DNA of 64,000 nucleotides. Origin: Bradyrhizobium sp. CCH5-F6. Lineage in GTDB: Bacteria; Pseudomonadota; Alphaproteobacteria; Rhizobiales; Xanthobacteraceae. The stretch is taken from the NCBI RefSeq assembly GCF_001556045.1, contig NZ_LSIC01000012.1, positions 186,001 through 250,000 of the forward strand. The letters run 5' to 3'. The notes under the pieces are model-generated. The model saw nothing but the letters and a program-made list of their open reading frames with translations. It had not been told where the DNA came from and did not search any database. Made by a program: the position numbers and the translations under genes. Below are positions 45,842 to 53,379 of the stretch, in pieces; positions within the stretch are counted from its first letter, which is position 1, and each line of letters starts with the position of its first letter.

Positions 45842-46618
45842 TCAGGCCTTGCCGCCTGAATCCTTGCGGGTCGCGTTCACCTGCATCTTGGCGTAGGTCG
45901 TCATCAGGCCGACCTCGTTCGACAAAGTCACCAGCTTGAAGCCCATGTTGATGGCACGCGCCGCGCCCTCCGCGCCGCTGCAATGGATGCCGGGATTGAG
46001 GCCGCGCTTGCCGCACTCCTTGATGATCTTCTCGTAGATCGCGAGGATCTCCGGCTCGCTACGGTCAAGCTTGGGCTCGAGGCCGTAGGAGAAGCCGAGA
46101 TCGGACGGGCCGATATAGACGCCGTCGATGCCTTCGACGTCGAGGATCGCTTCCATGTTCTCGACCGCGGTCCGGGTCTCCATCATCGGCAGCAGCACGA
46201 TCTCGTCGTTGGCCGTCTTCTGGTAGGAGCCGGCGGTGCCGTACATGCCGGCGCGGATCGGGCCGTTGGAGCGCACGCCCTTGGGCGGGTACTTCGAATA
46301 CGAGACCAGGTTCCGGGCTTCCTGGGGCGTGTTGACCATCGGGCAGATCACGCCATAGGCGCCGCCGTCGAGCACCTTGCCGATGATGCCGGGCTCGTTC
46401 CAGGGCACGCGGACCATCGGCGTGATCGGGTGCTTGTCCATGGCCTGGAAGCACTGCACCATCGACAGGTAGTCCTGCACGCCGTGCTGCATGTCGACCG
46501 TGACGCTGTCAAAGCCGCATTGCGCGATCATCTCGGCCGAGAAGCCGGAGGGTATCGCCAGCCACGCGTTGACCACGGCCTTGCCCGACTTCCAGATCTC
46601 TTTGACTTTGTTCGCCAC
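45842..46618 (-). CDS. HpcH/HpaI-family class II pyruvate aldolase
   Basis: 258 residues from the GTG at 46618 (GAAGGAAGG upstream). The TIM-barrel motifs are VTVDMQHGVQDYL (D-x-x-H), PMVRVPWNEPG, ICPMVNTPQEARNLVSYSKYPPKGVRSNGPIRA, LLPMMETRTAVENMEAIL and VYIGPSDLGFSYG. These proteins cleave 4-hydroxy-2-keto acids to pyruvate plus an aldehyde. In the homoprotocatechuate pathway HpaI acts on 4-hydroxy-2-oxoheptanedioate. The divergent hpa genes start 2 kb away, so it could serve that route. Its operon partners (dehydratase, Ldh-type dehydrogenase) equally suit 2-keto-3-deoxy sugar acids. Both readings are open. Confidence 0.92.
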   Translation of the reverse strand: MANKVKEIWKSGKAVVNAWLAIPSGFSAEMIAQCGFDSVTVDMQHGVQDYLSMVQCFQAMDKHPITPMVRVPWNEPGIIGKVLDGGAYGVICPMVNTPQEARNLVSYSKYPPKGVRSNGPIRAGMYGTAGSYQKTANDEIVLLPMMETRTAVENMEAILDVEGIDGVYIGPSDLGFSYGLEPKLDRSEPEILAIYEKIIKECGKRGLNPGIHCSGAEGAARAINMGFKLVTLSNEVGLMTTYAKMQVNATRKDSGGKA

Positions 46619-46651
46619 GTTGCCTTCCTTCTTTGTTGATCTCACTCACTG

Positions 46652-46773
46652 TCATTGCGAGCCCACCGGGTCCGCGCAAAGCGCGGCCCCATGACAGGCT
46701 CCGCGAAACAATCCAGAATCTCTTCGCGATGACACTCTGGATTGCTCCATCACCGGCGTACCTCGCAATGACG
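46652..46773. repeat. Intergenic repeat, CATTGCGAG...CTCGCAATGACG family
   Basis: Starts TGTCATTGCGAG and ends CTCGCAATGACG, with the inner arms CAATCCAGA and TCTGGATTG. Same family as 57898-57983. It lies between the Ldh-type and aldolase genes on the minus strand. Confidence 0.8.
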
Positions 46774-46781
46774 AAATTCCT

Positions 46782-47867
46782 CTAAGCCGTCGCCCTCTGG
46801 ATGCTGACTTCGCTGACGCCGACTTCGCGCGCGGTGTTCACTATTGCCGCCCAGGTGTCATCCGGCAAGGGGATGCCGTTCTGGGTCCGATCAGCGCGGG
46901 TTTTTCGCTCCGGATCGCCCGGAATCAGCACCTGATCGACCCCGGCCATCGGCTTGGTGGCGCGGATGAAATCGACATAGCGCGAGACTTCGGCGTCGAA
47001 AATGTTCGAGGTGTCGACCACCTTCGGATCGACATAGAACGCCAGCATGCCATTGGCAAAGCGTCGCCCGCCCGAGGTGGCGCCGGTTCCGGTCAGCGCC
47101 CCGCCCAGCAGCTCGCACATGAAGGCCAGGCCAGATCCCTTGTGCTCGCCGAAGGCGCGGATCGCACCCGTTCCCTTCGTATGGTCACGCGGCCCGTCCG
47201 GCGTATAGGGACCGTAGAGCACGGCCGGATCCTCGCTCAAGGTCCCGTCGGAATCCACCAGCGCGCCCTTCGGCAGCTTCTTGCCGCCGCGGCTTGCGAC
47301 CAGCACCTTGCCCTCGGCGACGACCGAGGTCGCAAAATCCAGCACGATCGGATCCTGCCCCTCACGCGGGATGCCGACGCAATAGGGCGCGGTCGACAGC
47401 CGCTTCTCGACGCCGCCGAACGGGGCGACCAGCAGCGAGCCTGCAGCGTTGACGAAATGCATGGAGATGAGACCTTCAGCCGCGGCCATCTCGGCCCAGT
47501 CGCCGACGCGGCCGATATGGCCGGCGTTGCGCAGCGCGACCGCGGCAAGCCCAGCCTTCCTGCATTTCTCGATGCCGATCCGGACTGCCTGCGGCGTCAC
47601 GGTCTGGCCGTAGCCGAACTTGCCGTCGACCACCGCGAGCGAGGGCGTGTCGAGCACGACTTCGGCGTTCTGATTTGGGACCACCGATCCGGTCTTCTGC
47701 CATCGGATATAGACGGGAACGCGGATCACGCCGTGGCTGTCATGACCGGTCAGGTTCGCCGTGGTCAGATAGGTGGCGATGCGCCTGGCTTCCTCCGGCG
47801 AGGACTGCGCATGCGCAAACACATCGGTGACGAAGTCGATCAGCTTCTGGACCTGAATGGTGACCAT
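46782..47867 (-). CDS. Malate/lactate dehydrogenase-family (Ldh2/YlbC type) oxidoreductase
   Basis: 361 residues from the ATG at 47867; an upstream start at 47966 adds 33 residues with no support. Family blocks are VFAHAQSSPEEARRIATYLTTANLTGHDSHGVIRVPVYI, GKFGYGQTVTPQAVRIGIEKCRKAGLAAVALRNAGHIGRVGDWAEMAA, LDFATSVVAEGKV and GEHKGSGLAFMCELLGGALTG. It belongs to the NAD(P)-dependent Ldh2 fold, unrelated to classical LDH, which oxidises or reduces 2-hydroxy or imino acids. It is the first gene of the minus set with aldolase and dehydratase. It lies next to the hpaR-type gene, but 117 bp separates them. Confidence 0.9.
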   Translation of the reverse strand: MVTIQVQKLIDFVTDVFAHAQSSPEEARRIATYLTTANLTGHDSHGVIRVPVYIRWQKTGSVVPNQNAEVVLDTPSLAVVDGKFGYGQTVTPQAVRIGIEKCRKAGLAAVALRNAGHIGRVGDWAEMAAAEGLISMHFVNAAGSLLVAPFGGVEKRLSTAPYCVGIPREGQDPIVLDFATSVVAEGKVLVASRGGKKLPKGALVDSDGTLSEDPAVLYGPYTPDGPRDHTKGTGAIRAFGEHKGSGLAFMCELLGGALTGTGATSGGRRFANGMLAFYVDPKVVDTSNIFDAEVSRYVDFIRATKPMAGVDQVLIPGDPERKTRADRTQNGIPLPDDTWAAIVNTAREVGVSEVSIQRATA

Positions 47868-47984
47868 GACGGCCTGTTTGCCTCTCCACGACGCCGATTT
47901 TGCAGCGATCGGCTTGGGCGGCACTTGAGCGAAAAAACGCGACGATGTCCATGGCCGTCGCCGCATGGGAGCGCATATCTGCCG

Positions 47985-48515
47985 TCACTCCTCGGCACTT
48001 GCCTCCTCGCCGCCGCCGAGCCCCGCAAGACTCCGCTCGAGCTCGCCGAGCATCTCCTGTAGTTCGGCAAGCTTGCGTGCACCAAACTGTCGCGTGATCT
48101 CCGCGTAGATCGCTTCGGACGTCGGCGCGACGGAGGCCATCAGCTTCACGCCCTCTTTCGAGATCGAGACCATGCTACGGCGTTGATCCGCCTTGGCGGT
48201 CTTGCGCTCGATCAGGTTGCGCGCCTCCAGATCGCGCAGAATGCGCGACAGGCTTGGGCCCAGCAGGAACGCCGTGCGTGCGAGTTCCGTGACCTCGACC
48301 GCGTCGATGGAAGCGAGCGCGCGCAGGATGCGCCATTGCTGCTCGGTCAAGCCGTGCTCGCGCAGCGAGGGACGAAACTGCCGCATCACCGCTTCGCGCG
48401 CCCGCAGCAGCGACATCGGCAGCGAGCGCGAGAAATCGCGCATCGGCACCTGCCTCGCGGCAGGTCCTGCGGCCGGCGCGCCTGCGTTGGCGGGATCAGC
48501 GGGTTTCTTCGTCAT
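47985..48515 (-). CDS. hpaR: MarR-family regulator, HpaR type
   Basis: 176 residues. The winged-helix core reads MRDFSRSLPMSLLRAREAVMRQFRPSLREHGLTEQQWRILRALASIDAVEVTELARTAFLLGPSLSRILRDLEARNLIERKTAKADQRRSMVSISKEG. This matches homoprotocatechuate-operon repressor HpaR, whose N-terminal pattern is PLAMSLLRARE. The long Pro/Ala-rich N-terminus and acidic tail are extras. It is divergent from hpaH with a perfect 16-bp palindrome sitting in the promoter between them, so negative control of the hpa operon is highly likely. It may also touch the Ldh-type gene downstream. Confidence 0.88.
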   Translation of the reverse strand: MTKKPADPANAGAPAAGPAARQVPMRDFSRSLPMSLLRAREAVMRQFRPSLREHGLTEQQWRILRALASIDAVEVTELARTAFLLGPSLSRILRDLEARNLIERKTAKADQRRSMVSISKEGVKLMASVAPTSEAIYAEITRQFGARKLAELQEMLGELERSLAGLGGGEEASAEE

Positions 48516-48567
48516 GACGCCCCTTCAAGCCGCAAAATGTTTGCAGTGCAGCAAGCCCGAATTCTGT

Positions 48568-48596
48568 TTGACGCATTCACTTAACATGTTAAGTAT
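48568..48596 (+). promoter_or_regulatory. hpa promoter with HpaR/MarR operator
   Basis: TTGACG at 48568-48573 and AAGTAT at 48591-48596 form -35/-10 boxes with a 17-bp spacer. A perfect 16-bp palindrome, ACTTAACATGTTAAGT (48579-48594), covers the spacer and the start of the -10. The hpaH ATG is 33 bases further on and the hpaR start 53 bp on the other side, so one bound dimer could block both genes. Confidence 0.75.
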
Positions 48597-48626
48597 CTCC
48601 GGACACCGCGATCTGTCAGACCAAAA

Positions 48627-49433
48627 ATGGCGCTTTCCAACGACGATATCCGAGCTTGCGCGAGGCGTCTGCACCAGGCGGAAAAGACCCGCACGCAGAT
48701 CCGGCAGCTGTCGCAGGATTTCCCTGACATCACCATCGCCGATGCGTACGCGATTCAGAAGGCCTGGGTCGAGGTCAAGATTGCCGAAGGGCGCATCGTC
48801 AAGGGCCACAAGATCGGCCTGACCTCGAAGGCAATGCAGAGCGCGCTCAATATCGACGAGCCCGATTCCGGCGTGCTGCTCGACGACATGTTCTTCGCCG
48901 ATGGCGGGATCGTTCCGACCGAGCGCTTCATCGCGACGCGCGTCGAGGCCGAGCTCGCCTTCGTCATGAGCAAGCGCCTTGAAGGCCCCGACTGCACGAT
49001 GTTCGACGTGCTGAACGCCACGGATTTCGTGGTGCCGGCCCTGGAAATCCTGGACACGCGCATCGAACGTGTCGATCCCAAGACCAAGGCGACGCGAAAG
49101 ATATTCGACACCATCGCCGACAATGCGGCGAATGCCGGCATCGTGCTCGGGGGACGGCCGATCCGTCCGCTGGAGGCGGACCTGCGCTGGATCGGCGCGC
49201 TCTGCTTCAAGAACGGCCAGTTGGAAGAGACGGGCCTTGCCGCCGGCGTGCTCAATCATCCCGCCACGGCCGTGGCCTGGCTCGCCAACAAGATCGCGCC
49301 GCTCGGCCTTGCGCTGGAGCCCGGCCAGGTCGTGCTCGCCGGCTCATTCATCCGTCCGATCGAGACCCGCAAGGGCGACACAATTCAGGCCGATTATGGC
49401 GCCTACGGCTCGGTGAGTTGCTACTTCGCTTAG
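48627..49433 (+). CDS. hpaH: 2-oxohepta-3-ene-1,7-dioate hydratase
   Basis: 268 residues, family length. HpaH hydrates 2-oxohept-3-enedioate to 4-hydroxy-2-oxoheptanedioate in homoprotocatechuate meta-cleavage. Blocks seen are FPDITIADAYAIQKAWVEVKIAEGRIVKGHKIGLTSKAMQ, RVEAELAFVM (metal-binding Glu), VVPALEILDTRI, FDTIADNAANAGIVLGG and a C-terminal GDTIQADYGAYGSVSCYFA. It belongs to the FAH/MhpD fold. It is the first gene of the operon under the palindromic promoter and ends 29 bp before hpaF. Confidence 0.93.
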   Translation: MALSNDDIRACARRLHQAEKTRTQIRQLSQDFPDITIADAYAIQKAWVEVKIAEGRIVKGHKIGLTSKAMQSALNIDEPDSGVLLDDMFFADGGIVPTERFIATRVEAELAFVMSKRLEGPDCTMFDVLNATDFVVPALEILDTRIERVDPKTKATRKIFDTIADNAANAGIVLGGRPIRPLEADLRWIGALCFKNGQLEETGLAAGVLNHPATAVAWLANKIAPLGLALEPGQVVLAGSFIRPIETRKGDTIQADYGAYGSVSCYFA

Positions 49434-49462
49434 GCCAGCAAGAAACAGGGAGTGAAACGGCG

Positions 49463-49861
49463 ATGCCGCATTTCACGATCGAATACTCGGCCAATCTCGA
49501 CGGCCGTCTCGACATCGGCGCGGTGTGCGAAGTCGTGCGCAAGGCAGCCAGCGAGACCGGCATCTTCCCGCTCGGCGGCATCCGCGTTCGCGCCGTCAGG
49601 TGCGAGCACTATGCGATCGCGGACGCGCGGCAGGACTACGGCTTTCTCGACATGGTGCTGCGCATCGGCGAGGGCCGCGATCTCGAAACGCGCCAGAAGG
49701 CCGGCGAGCATGTCTTCCAGGTGCTCTCGAAACATCTCGATCCCGTCTTCGCCGCCAGCAAGTTTGCCCTGTCGTTCGACATGCAGATCAACGACAAGGA
49801 CACCAGCTGGAAGCGCAACAACATCCACGACGCCCTGAAGGCGGAGGCCGCCCATGGATAA
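49463..49861 (+). CDS. hpaF: 5-carboxymethyl-2-hydroxymuconate delta-isomerase
   Basis: 132 residues from the ATG at 49463, with GGGAGTG about 9 bases upstream. The start MPHFTIEYSANLDGRLDIGAV presents the N-terminal proline needed for catalysis in this tautomerase relative. The other pieces (FPLGGIRVRAVRCEHYAIADAR, YGFLDMVLRIGEGRDLETRQKAGEHVF) are HpaF/CHMI-like. It isomerises the ring-opened dicarboxylate before decarboxylation. It overlaps hpaE by 8 bp. Confidence 0.93.
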   Translation: MPHFTIEYSANLDGRLDIGAVCEVVRKAASETGIFPLGGIRVRAVRCEHYAIADARQDYGFLDMVLRIGEGRDLETRQKAGEHVFQVLSKHLDPVFAASKFALSFDMQINDKDTSWKRNNIHDALKAEAAHG

Positions 49862-51392
49862 GCCCACGCCGAAAGCCGATGTGTTCCAGGCCAATCGCGA
49901 CCGCGTCGCGCCGCTCTTGAAGACGCTGCGCGCGGACGGCATCAATCACATGATCGACGGCAAGATCGTGCCGTCGATATCAGGCGAGAGGTTCGAGACG
50001 AAATCGCCTGTCGATGGCGCGACGCTGGCAAGCGTCGCCCGCGGCAATGCCGAGGACATCGACGCGGCGGCAACCGCGGCCGCGCTCGCCTTCAAGTCCT
50101 GGCGCGACATGGGACCGGCGATGCGGCGCAAGCTGCTGCATCGGGTCGCCGATGCGATCGAGGACAATGCTGAAGACATCGCCGTGCTCGAATGCATCGA
50201 CACCGGGCAGGCCTATCGTTTCATGGCCAAGGCCGCGATCCGCGCCGCCGAGAATTTCCGCTTCTTTGCCGACAAATGCGCGGAGGCGCGCGACGGCCTC
50301 AACACGCCGAGCGACGAGCACTGGAACGTCTCCACCCGCGTGCCGATCGGCCCCGTCGGCGTGATCACGCCGTGGAACACGCCGTTCATGCTCTCGACCT
50401 GGAAGATCGCCCCGGCCCTCGCCGCCGGCTGCACCGTCGTGCACAAGCCCGCCGAATGGTCGCCGGTGACGGCGTCCATTCTGTCGAAGCTCGTGAAGGA
50501 AGCCGGCGTGCCCGATGGCGTGCTCAACACCGTCCACGGCTTCGGCGAAGAGGCCGGCAAGGCGCTGACCGAGCATCCCGCCATCAAGGCGATCGGCTTC
50601 GTCGGCGAGAGCGCGACAGGCTCGGCGATCATGGTGCAGGGAGCACCCACCCTCAAGCGCGTGCATTTCGAGCTTGGCGGCAAGAACCCCGTCATCGTGT
50701 TCGACGATGCCGATCTCGATCGCGCGCTCGATGCCGTCGTGTTCATGATCTACTCGCTCAACGGCGAGCGCTGCACTTCCTCCAGCCGCCTGCTGATCCA
50801 GCAGGGCATCGCTGAGACATTCGTGGAGAAGCTGACCGCGCGCGTGAAGGCGTTGAAGGTCGGCCACCCACTCGATCCCGCCACCGAGATCGGACCGCTG
50901 ATCCACGAGCGGCACCTCGCAAAAGTCTGCTCCTATTTCGACGTGGCGCGTCAGGACGGCGCAACGATCGCGGTCGGCGGCAAGGCCTATGACGGCCCCG
51001 GCGGCGGACATTATGTCGAGCCGACTTTGGTGACCGGCGCGCATAGCAAGATGCGCGTGGCGCAGGAGGAGGTGTTCGGCCCCTTCCTCACCGTGCTGCC
51101 CTTCAGGGACGAGGCAGACGCGATCGAGATCGCCAACGACATTCGCTACGGCCTCACCGGCTATGTCTGGACCAACGACATGGGCCGCGCGCTGCGGGTC
51201 GCCGATGCGCTGGAAGCCGGCATGATCTGGCTGAACTCGGAGAACGTCCGCCATCTGCCGACGCCGTTCGGCGGCATGAAGGCCTCAGGCATCGGCCGCG
51301 ACGGCGGGGACTACTCGTTCGACTTCTACATGGAAACCAAGCACGTCTCGCTGGCGCGGGGCACGCACAAGATTCAGAAACTGGGAATTTGA
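49854..51392 (+). CDS. hpaE: 5-carboxymethyl-2-hydroxymuconate semialdehyde dehydrogenase
   Basis: 512 residues. It oxidises the ring-cleavage semialdehyde to the dicarboxylate with NAD+. ALDH motifs are complete: VGVITPWNTPFMLSTWKIAPALAAGCTVVHKPAEWSP, FELGGKNPVIVFDDADLD (general-base Glu), NGERCTSSSRLL (catalytic Cys) and EEVFGPFLTVLPF. The N-terminus has a short extra arm (TPKADVFQANRDRVAPLLKTLRADGINHMIDGK) as in HpaE. It is translationally coupled to hpaF by an 8-bp overlap. Between its stop and hpaD sits a 91-bp repeat. Confidence 0.94.
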   Translation: MDKPTPKADVFQANRDRVAPLLKTLRADGINHMIDGKIVPSISGERFETKSPVDGATLASVARGNAEDIDAAATAAALAFKSWRDMGPAMRRKLLHRVADAIEDNAEDIAVLECIDTGQAYRFMAKAAIRAAENFRFFADKCAEARDGLNTPSDEHWNVSTRVPIGPVGVITPWNTPFMLSTWKIAPALAAGCTVVHKPAEWSPVTASILSKLVKEAGVPDGVLNTVHGFGEEAGKALTEHPAIKAIGFVGESATGSAIMVQGAPTLKRVHFELGGKNPVIVFDDADLDRALDAVVFMIYSLNGERCTSSSRLLIQQGIAETFVEKLTARVKALKVGHPLDPATEIGPLIHERHLAKVCSYFDVARQDGATIAVGGKAYDGPGGGHYVEPTLVTGAHSKMRVAQEEVFGPFLTVLPFRDEADAIEIANDIRYGLTGYVWTNDMGRALRVADALEAGMIWLNSENVRHLPTPFGGMKASGIGRDGGDYSFDFYMETKHVSLARGTHKIQKLGI

Positions 51393-51394
51393 GT

Positions 51395-51485
51395 CGTTCC
51401 GGGGCGCGAAGCGAACCCGGAATCCATTCATCCACCAACTCTGCTGCGCGATGGATTCCGGGTTCGCTTCGCGCCCCGGAATGAC
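51395..51485. repeat. Intergenic palindromic repeat, CCGGAATCCATTCATCCACC family
   Basis: TTCCGGGGCGCGAAGCGAACCCGGAATCC on one side is mirrored by GGATTCCGGGTTCGCTTCGCGCCCCGGAA on the other, each about 29 bp and nearly perfect. Same family as 57734-57842. It sits inside the hpa operon, between hpaE and hpaD. Confidence 0.85.
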
Positions 51486-51504
51486 AGATCGAGGGGAAAC
51501 GCCA

Positions 51505-52488
51505 ATGCCCGTACCGCAACACGTCTTCGAGCCGCCGTTCAACATCATCCGCTCCAGCCACGTCGTGCTCGACGTCACCGACCTGAAGCTGAGCCGCGAG
51601 TTCTACGAGACCATGGTCGGTCTGCATGTCGAGGATGCCGACGACAATGTCGTTTACCTGCGCGCGGCCGAGGAGCACCAGCATCACTCGCTCGTCCTGC
51701 GCAAGGCGGCAGCGCCGGCCTGCGCGCGGCTGGGCTTCAAGGTCGGCAACGACAAGGATCTCGACAAGGCAGCCGCCTTTCTCTCCGAGAACGGCTTGGC
51801 CTACGCCTTCGTCCACCAGCCCTTCCAGGGCCGCACATTGCAATTCACCGATCCCTTCGGCTTCCAGATCGAGCTCTACGCGTCGATGGACCGGCGGCCG
51901 CATCTGCTGCGCCGCTACGACCTCTACCGAGGCTGCCATCCGCAGCGGCTCGATCATTTCAACGTCTTCGCCGCCGAGGTGCAGGACACGATGGAATTCT
52001 ACGCCCGGCTCGGCTTCCGCCTCACCGAATACGCCGAGGAGGACGGGCCGAACGGCCGCATCGCCGCCGCCTGGATGCATCGCAAGGGCAACGTCCACGA
52101 TTTCGCCATCACCAACGGCAAGGGCCCTCGCCTGCATCACTTCGCCTACTGGACGCCGACGGCGATGAACATCATCCATCTCTGCGACGTCATGGCTTCC
52201 CAAGGTTTCGTGAAGAACATCGAGCGTGGACCGGGACGCCACGGCATCTCGAACGCGTTCTTCCTCTACGTGCGCGACCCCGACGGACACCGCCTCGAGC
52301 TCTACACCAGCGACTACTTCACCGGGGATCACGACCACGAGCCGCTGCGCTGGTCGTTGCGCGATCCCCGCCGCCAGACGCTGTGGGGCGCACCCGCGCC
52401 GCGCTCCTGGTTCGAGCAGGGCTCGCCGTTCGCGGACCAGGCCGTGCGCGAGCCGAAATTCGTGGCCGACGTGCTGGTGGCGGATTGA
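51505..52488 (+). CDS. hpaD: 3,4-dihydroxyphenylacetate 2,3-dioxygenase (extradiol)
   Basis: 327 residues from the ATG at 51505 (GAGGGGAAACG upstream); a longer frame enters the repeat. It is a type I extradiol enzyme with two VOC modules. The Fe(II)/Mn(II) facial triad is H151 (RLDHFNVFA), H212 (RLHHFAYW) and E265 (GHRLELYTSDY). It cleaves homoprotocatechuate next to the hydroxyls. The sequence most resembles the Brevibacterium/Arthrobacter-type HPCD rather than the E. coli type III HpaD. It overlaps the next gene by one base. Confidence 0.93.
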   Translation: MPVPQHVFEPPFNIIRSSHVVLDVTDLKLSREFYETMVGLHVEDADDNVVYLRAAEEHQHHSLVLRKAAAPACARLGFKVGNDKDLDKAAAFLSENGLAYAFVHQPFQGRTLQFTDPFGFQIELYASMDRRPHLLRRYDLYRGCHPQRLDHFNVFAAEVQDTMEFYARLGFRLTEYAEEDGPNGRIAAAWMHRKGNVHDFAITNGKGPRLHHFAYWTPTAMNIIHLCDVMASQGFVKNIERGPGRHGISNAFFLYVRDPDGHRLELYTSDYFTGDHDHEPLRWSLRDPRRQTLWGAPAPRSWFEQGSPFADQAVREPKFVADVLVAD

Positions 52489-53357
52489 TGACCCGCCCTC
52501 GTCTCGCGACCTATTCCGTCAAGGGGGCAACCCGCTACGGCGCCGTCGTGGACGGCGGCCTCGTCGATCTATCCGTACGTTACGGCAAGGACTATCCGAC
52601 GCTGCGCGAGGTGATCGCAGCAGGCAGGCTGACGAACCTCGCCGAAGAGGCTGCCGGCCGCGCACCCGATCACGCGCTCAGCGAGATCACCTGGCTGCCG
52701 CCGGTGCCCGCGCCGGAGAAAATCATCTGCATCGGCGTCAACTATCCCGACCGCAACGCCGAGTACAAGGACGGCCAGGACGCGCCGAAGTACCCGAGCA
52801 TGTTCATGCGCTCGCCGCGCTCCTTCGTCGGGCACGACACGCCGCTGGTGCGCCCGCGTGCGTCCGCGCAGCTCGACTATGAAGGCGAGATCGTGCTGGT
52901 GATCGGCAAGCAAGGCCGGCACATTCCGGAAAGCGCCGCGCTCGATCACATCGCCGCGCTGACGCTCTGTAACGAGGGCTCGGTGCGCGACTGGCTGCGG
53001 CACGCCAAGTTCAACGTCACCCAGGGCAAGAATTTCGATTCAAGCGGCAGCCTTGGGCCGTGGCTCGTGCCCTACACATCGGAATCGCAGATCGCGGACA
53101 TTCGCCTCACCACGCATGTCAACGGCGAACTCAGGCAGGACGATCGTACCAGCCGCCTGATGTTTCCGTTCCGCTACCTCATCAGCTATATCTCGACCTT
53201 CGCAACGCTCGTCCCCGGCGACATCATCGTCACGGGCACGCCGACCGGCGCCGGTGCGCGGTTTGACCCGCCCCGCTATCTGAAGCCGGGCGATGTCGTC
53301 GAGGTCGCGGCCGAGGGCATCGGCACTTTGCGAAACGGCGTCGTCGACGAAGCGTGA
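52488..53357 (+). CDS. Fumarylacetoacetate-hydrolase-family protein (HpaG-like isomerase/decarboxylase)
   Basis: 289 residues. FAH-fold blocks are EKIICIGVNYPDRNAEYKDGQDAPKYPSMFMRSPRSFVGHDTPLVRP, LDYEGEIVLVIGKQGRHIPE (metal-binding Glu pair), NVTQGKNFDSSGSLGPWLVP and GDIIVTGTPTGAGARFDPPRYLKPGDVVEV. E. coli HpaG is a two-domain protein of over 400 residues; this has one domain. Position in the operon suggests the decarboxylation of 5-oxopent-3-ene-1,2,5-tricarboxylate. The start codon overlaps hpaD's stop by a base. Another FAH substrate remains possible. Confidence 0.9.
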   Translation: MTRPRLATYSVKGATRYGAVVDGGLVDLSVRYGKDYPTLREVIAAGRLTNLAEEAAGRAPDHALSEITWLPPVPAPEKIICIGVNYPDRNAEYKDGQDAPKYPSMFMRSPRSFVGHDTPLVRPRASAQLDYEGEIVLVIGKQGRHIPESAALDHIAALTLCNEGSVRDWLRHAKFNVTQGKNFDSSGSLGPWLVPYTSESQIADIRLTTHVNGELRQDDRTSRLMFPFRYLISYISTFATLVPGDIIVTGTPTGAGARFDPPRYLKPGDVVEVAAEGIGTLRNGVVDEA

Positions 53358-53379
53358 AACGAATGAATGGAATCATGCG

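Noticed and set aside
46652..46773. Insertion-sequence end or attachment site
   Set aside because: The palindrome recurs at 57898 in a different gene context without a transposase or target duplication, so it is classed as an intergenic repeat.
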